The translations under genes were made by a program, and so were the position numbers. 64,000 nucleotides of DNA, taken from assembly GCA_963677345.2 (NCBI GenBank), contig CAXXLC010000039.1, positions 124,001 through 188,000 on the forward strand, read 5' to 3'. Numbering within the stretch: position 1 is the first letter of the stretch; each line of letters begins with the position of its first letter. The notes under the pieces were generated by a model, which was not told the DNA's origin, did not search any database, and was given only the letters and a program-made list of their open reading frames with translations. This stretch comes from Saccharicrinis sp963677345 (GTDB lineage Bacteria > Bacteroidota > Bacteroidia > Bacteroidales > Marinilabiliaceae). This document shows, piece by piece, positions 63,137 through 64,000 of this stretch.

Positions 63137-64000
63137 TTACTGATTTAAAGAAGGGTGAGCAGAAACAATCTTGTACAATTTGTCTGATCTTCTTATTTTT
63201 TCAGAAACCGGCATTGAAAACCTCTCCCCTTTTACAGTTTGTTCTACTTCTTTTAAATCAACTCTTATTTCAGGAACTATCATCTTTACAACTCCGGTTG
63301 TTGGTCCTGTAATTAATATTTCGTCACCAACATTTAATTCTTTGGTTTCCATTAAAAATTCAGCTACTCCTATTTTTGGGAAATAGTTGGTTCCTTTTCC
63401 TATATAAATTTTTCGTTTAGTAGCTCTGTTACCATAATTATGGCTCCACTCCCCTAACTTCTGACCCAGGTAATAACCATCCCAAAAACCACGATTAAAT
63501 ACTGTACTAAGGTCTTTATTCCAATTATCTATTTTTTCCTGATTATATGAACCCTCTATAATGGCACTTAGAGCCTCATTGTAGGCTTTAACAACAGTAT
63601 ATACGTATTCTGGTCCACGGGCTCTTCCTTCTATCTTAAATACACGAACACCGGCATCAACCATTTTGTTTAAAAAATGAATGGTTTTTAAATCTTTAGG
63701 TGACATGATGTATTCATTATCGACCTCCAGTTCCTGACCGGTATCTTTATCGGTAACAATATAGCTTCTTCGGCAGGTTTGAAGACAGGCTCCCCTGTTT
63801 GCTGAGTGATCTGTATTATGCAGACTTAAATAACATTTGCCTGAAACAGCCATGCATAAAGCACCATGGCTGAACATTTCAATTTGAATCAATTTTCCAT
63901 TAGGTCCTTTGATTTGTTGAAGTTCAATTTCGCGGTAAATCTGAGCTACCTGATCCATATTTAACTCACGTGCCAATACCACTACATCGGCAAATTTTGC
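63137..64000 (-). CDS. U32-family protein (YegQ/TrhP-like), N-terminus outside window
   Basis: The frame is open to the last base of the window (reading AKFADVVVLAREL from the edge), so the N-terminal third is missing; the GTG at 63982 is an internal codon. The visible 287 residues include the U32 signature IEMFSHGALCMAVSGKCYLS, the Cys cluster region NRGACLQTCRRSY and FKIEGRARGPEYVY, then a C-terminal barrel (VGDEILITGPTTGVV). E. coli YegQ/TrhP takes part in tRNA uridine 5-hydroxylation, and U32 proteins bind iron-sulfur clusters; some are called collagenases. By likeness I favour the TrhP group. Confidence 0.85.
   Translation of the reverse strand, partial: AKFADVVVLARELNMDQVAQIYREIELQQIKGPNGKLIQIEMFSHGALCMAVSGKCYLSLHNTDHSANRGACLQTCRRSYIVTDKDTGQELEVDNEYIMSPKDLKTIHFLNKMVDAGVRVFKIEGRARGPEYVYTVVKAYNEALSAIIEGSYNQEKIDNWNKDLSTVFNRGFWDGYYLGQKLGEWSHNYGNRATKRKIYIGKGTNYFPKIGVAEFLMETKELNVGDEILITGPTTGVVKMIVPEIRVDLKEVEQTVKGERFSMPVSEKIRRSDKLYKIVSAHPSLNQ

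Noticed and set aside
63967..63972. A fourth CACGTG core
   Set aside because: The flanks (AACT and CCAA) do not match GTTn/nAAC, so this is not a parS site. It lies in the U32 coding region.
1..64000. CRISPR arrays, insertion sequences, prophage or toxin-antitoxin genes
   Set aside because: I looked for regularly spaced repeats, transposase or integrase motifs and small paired ORFs and saw none I can support.

Overview
The window reads as a chromosomal segment of an AT-rich member of the Bacteroidetes (Bacteroidota), most likely a marine or gut-type Bacteroidales/Marinilabiliales relative. The evidence is the gene repertoire (TonB receptors with carboxypeptidase-regulatory-like plugs, DUF4292, DUF4340, VTC/DUF4956, LytTR two-component pair, PNGase F-like protein, Bacteroidetes-style EnvC/TPR/DUF4292 run), the weak A-rich ribosome binding sites and several TAnnTTTG -7 promoter boxes. 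Genus is not determinable by eye. There are no rRNA or tRNA genes, insertion sequences, prophage genes or CRISPR arrays that I can see.

Layout. 1-5.4 kb: tail of a DUF4340 protein, a nitroreductase, a PNPOx-like protein, a Usp-TPR stress protein, an unusual sigma region 2/membrane fusion and an HMA-CDF-like cation transporter. 5.4-13.2 kb: PNGase F-like amidase, PL10-like pectate lyase, a membrane MutS-like ATPase, an LpxL-type acyltransferase and a long-chain acyl-CoA synthetase. 13.2-21.3 kb: a His/Cys small membrane protein with a ZnuD-like TonB receptor, a second large outer-membrane barrel, CorA with a candidate leader peptide, and a secreted bleomycin-hydrolase-type peptidase. 21.3-27.7 kb: VTC polyphosphate polymerase, DUF4956 and DUF2490 proteins, divergent from a beta-helix lipoprotein and a LytS/LytTR pair. 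28.0-37.9 kb: a ten-gene, tightly packed acquisition operon (surface lipoprotein, TonB receptor, periplasmic binding protein, FecCD permease, ABC ATPase) interleaved with four unexpected cytoplasmic-looking proteins: two leaderless binding-protein-like proteins, a HypB-like GTPase and an orphan ABC ATPase. I consider this the best candidate for an undescribed system: metal-cofactor import coupled to intracellular handling.

37.9-42.3 kb: patatin, L,D-transpeptidase, dtd, lipoate ligase. 42.3-56.8 kb: an unbroken minus-strand run of housekeeping genes (uvrC, ade, mnmG, ybeY, anti-sigma-type ATPase, envC-like, DUF4292, TPR, dut, a frameshifted flippase, ruvB, a response regulator, nadA). 57.4-62.3 kb: mainly plus-strand genes (rpiB, Rrf2 regulator, hemW, rhodanese, CDF transporter, a degenerate nuclease-like lipoprotein), then DUF2797 and a truncated U32 peptidase on the minus strand.

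Two chromosome-scale signals stand out. Three near-perfect ParB-binding parS palindromes lie at 45512, 45741 and 58863. The 671-bp gene-free, AT-rich, divergent spacer 56760-57430 holds a TTATGCACA DnaA-type box next to a 16-bp palindrome. Together with the switch in gene orientation there, this suggests that the window lies at or near oriC. All functional calls are by eye from motifs and context; no database search was run.
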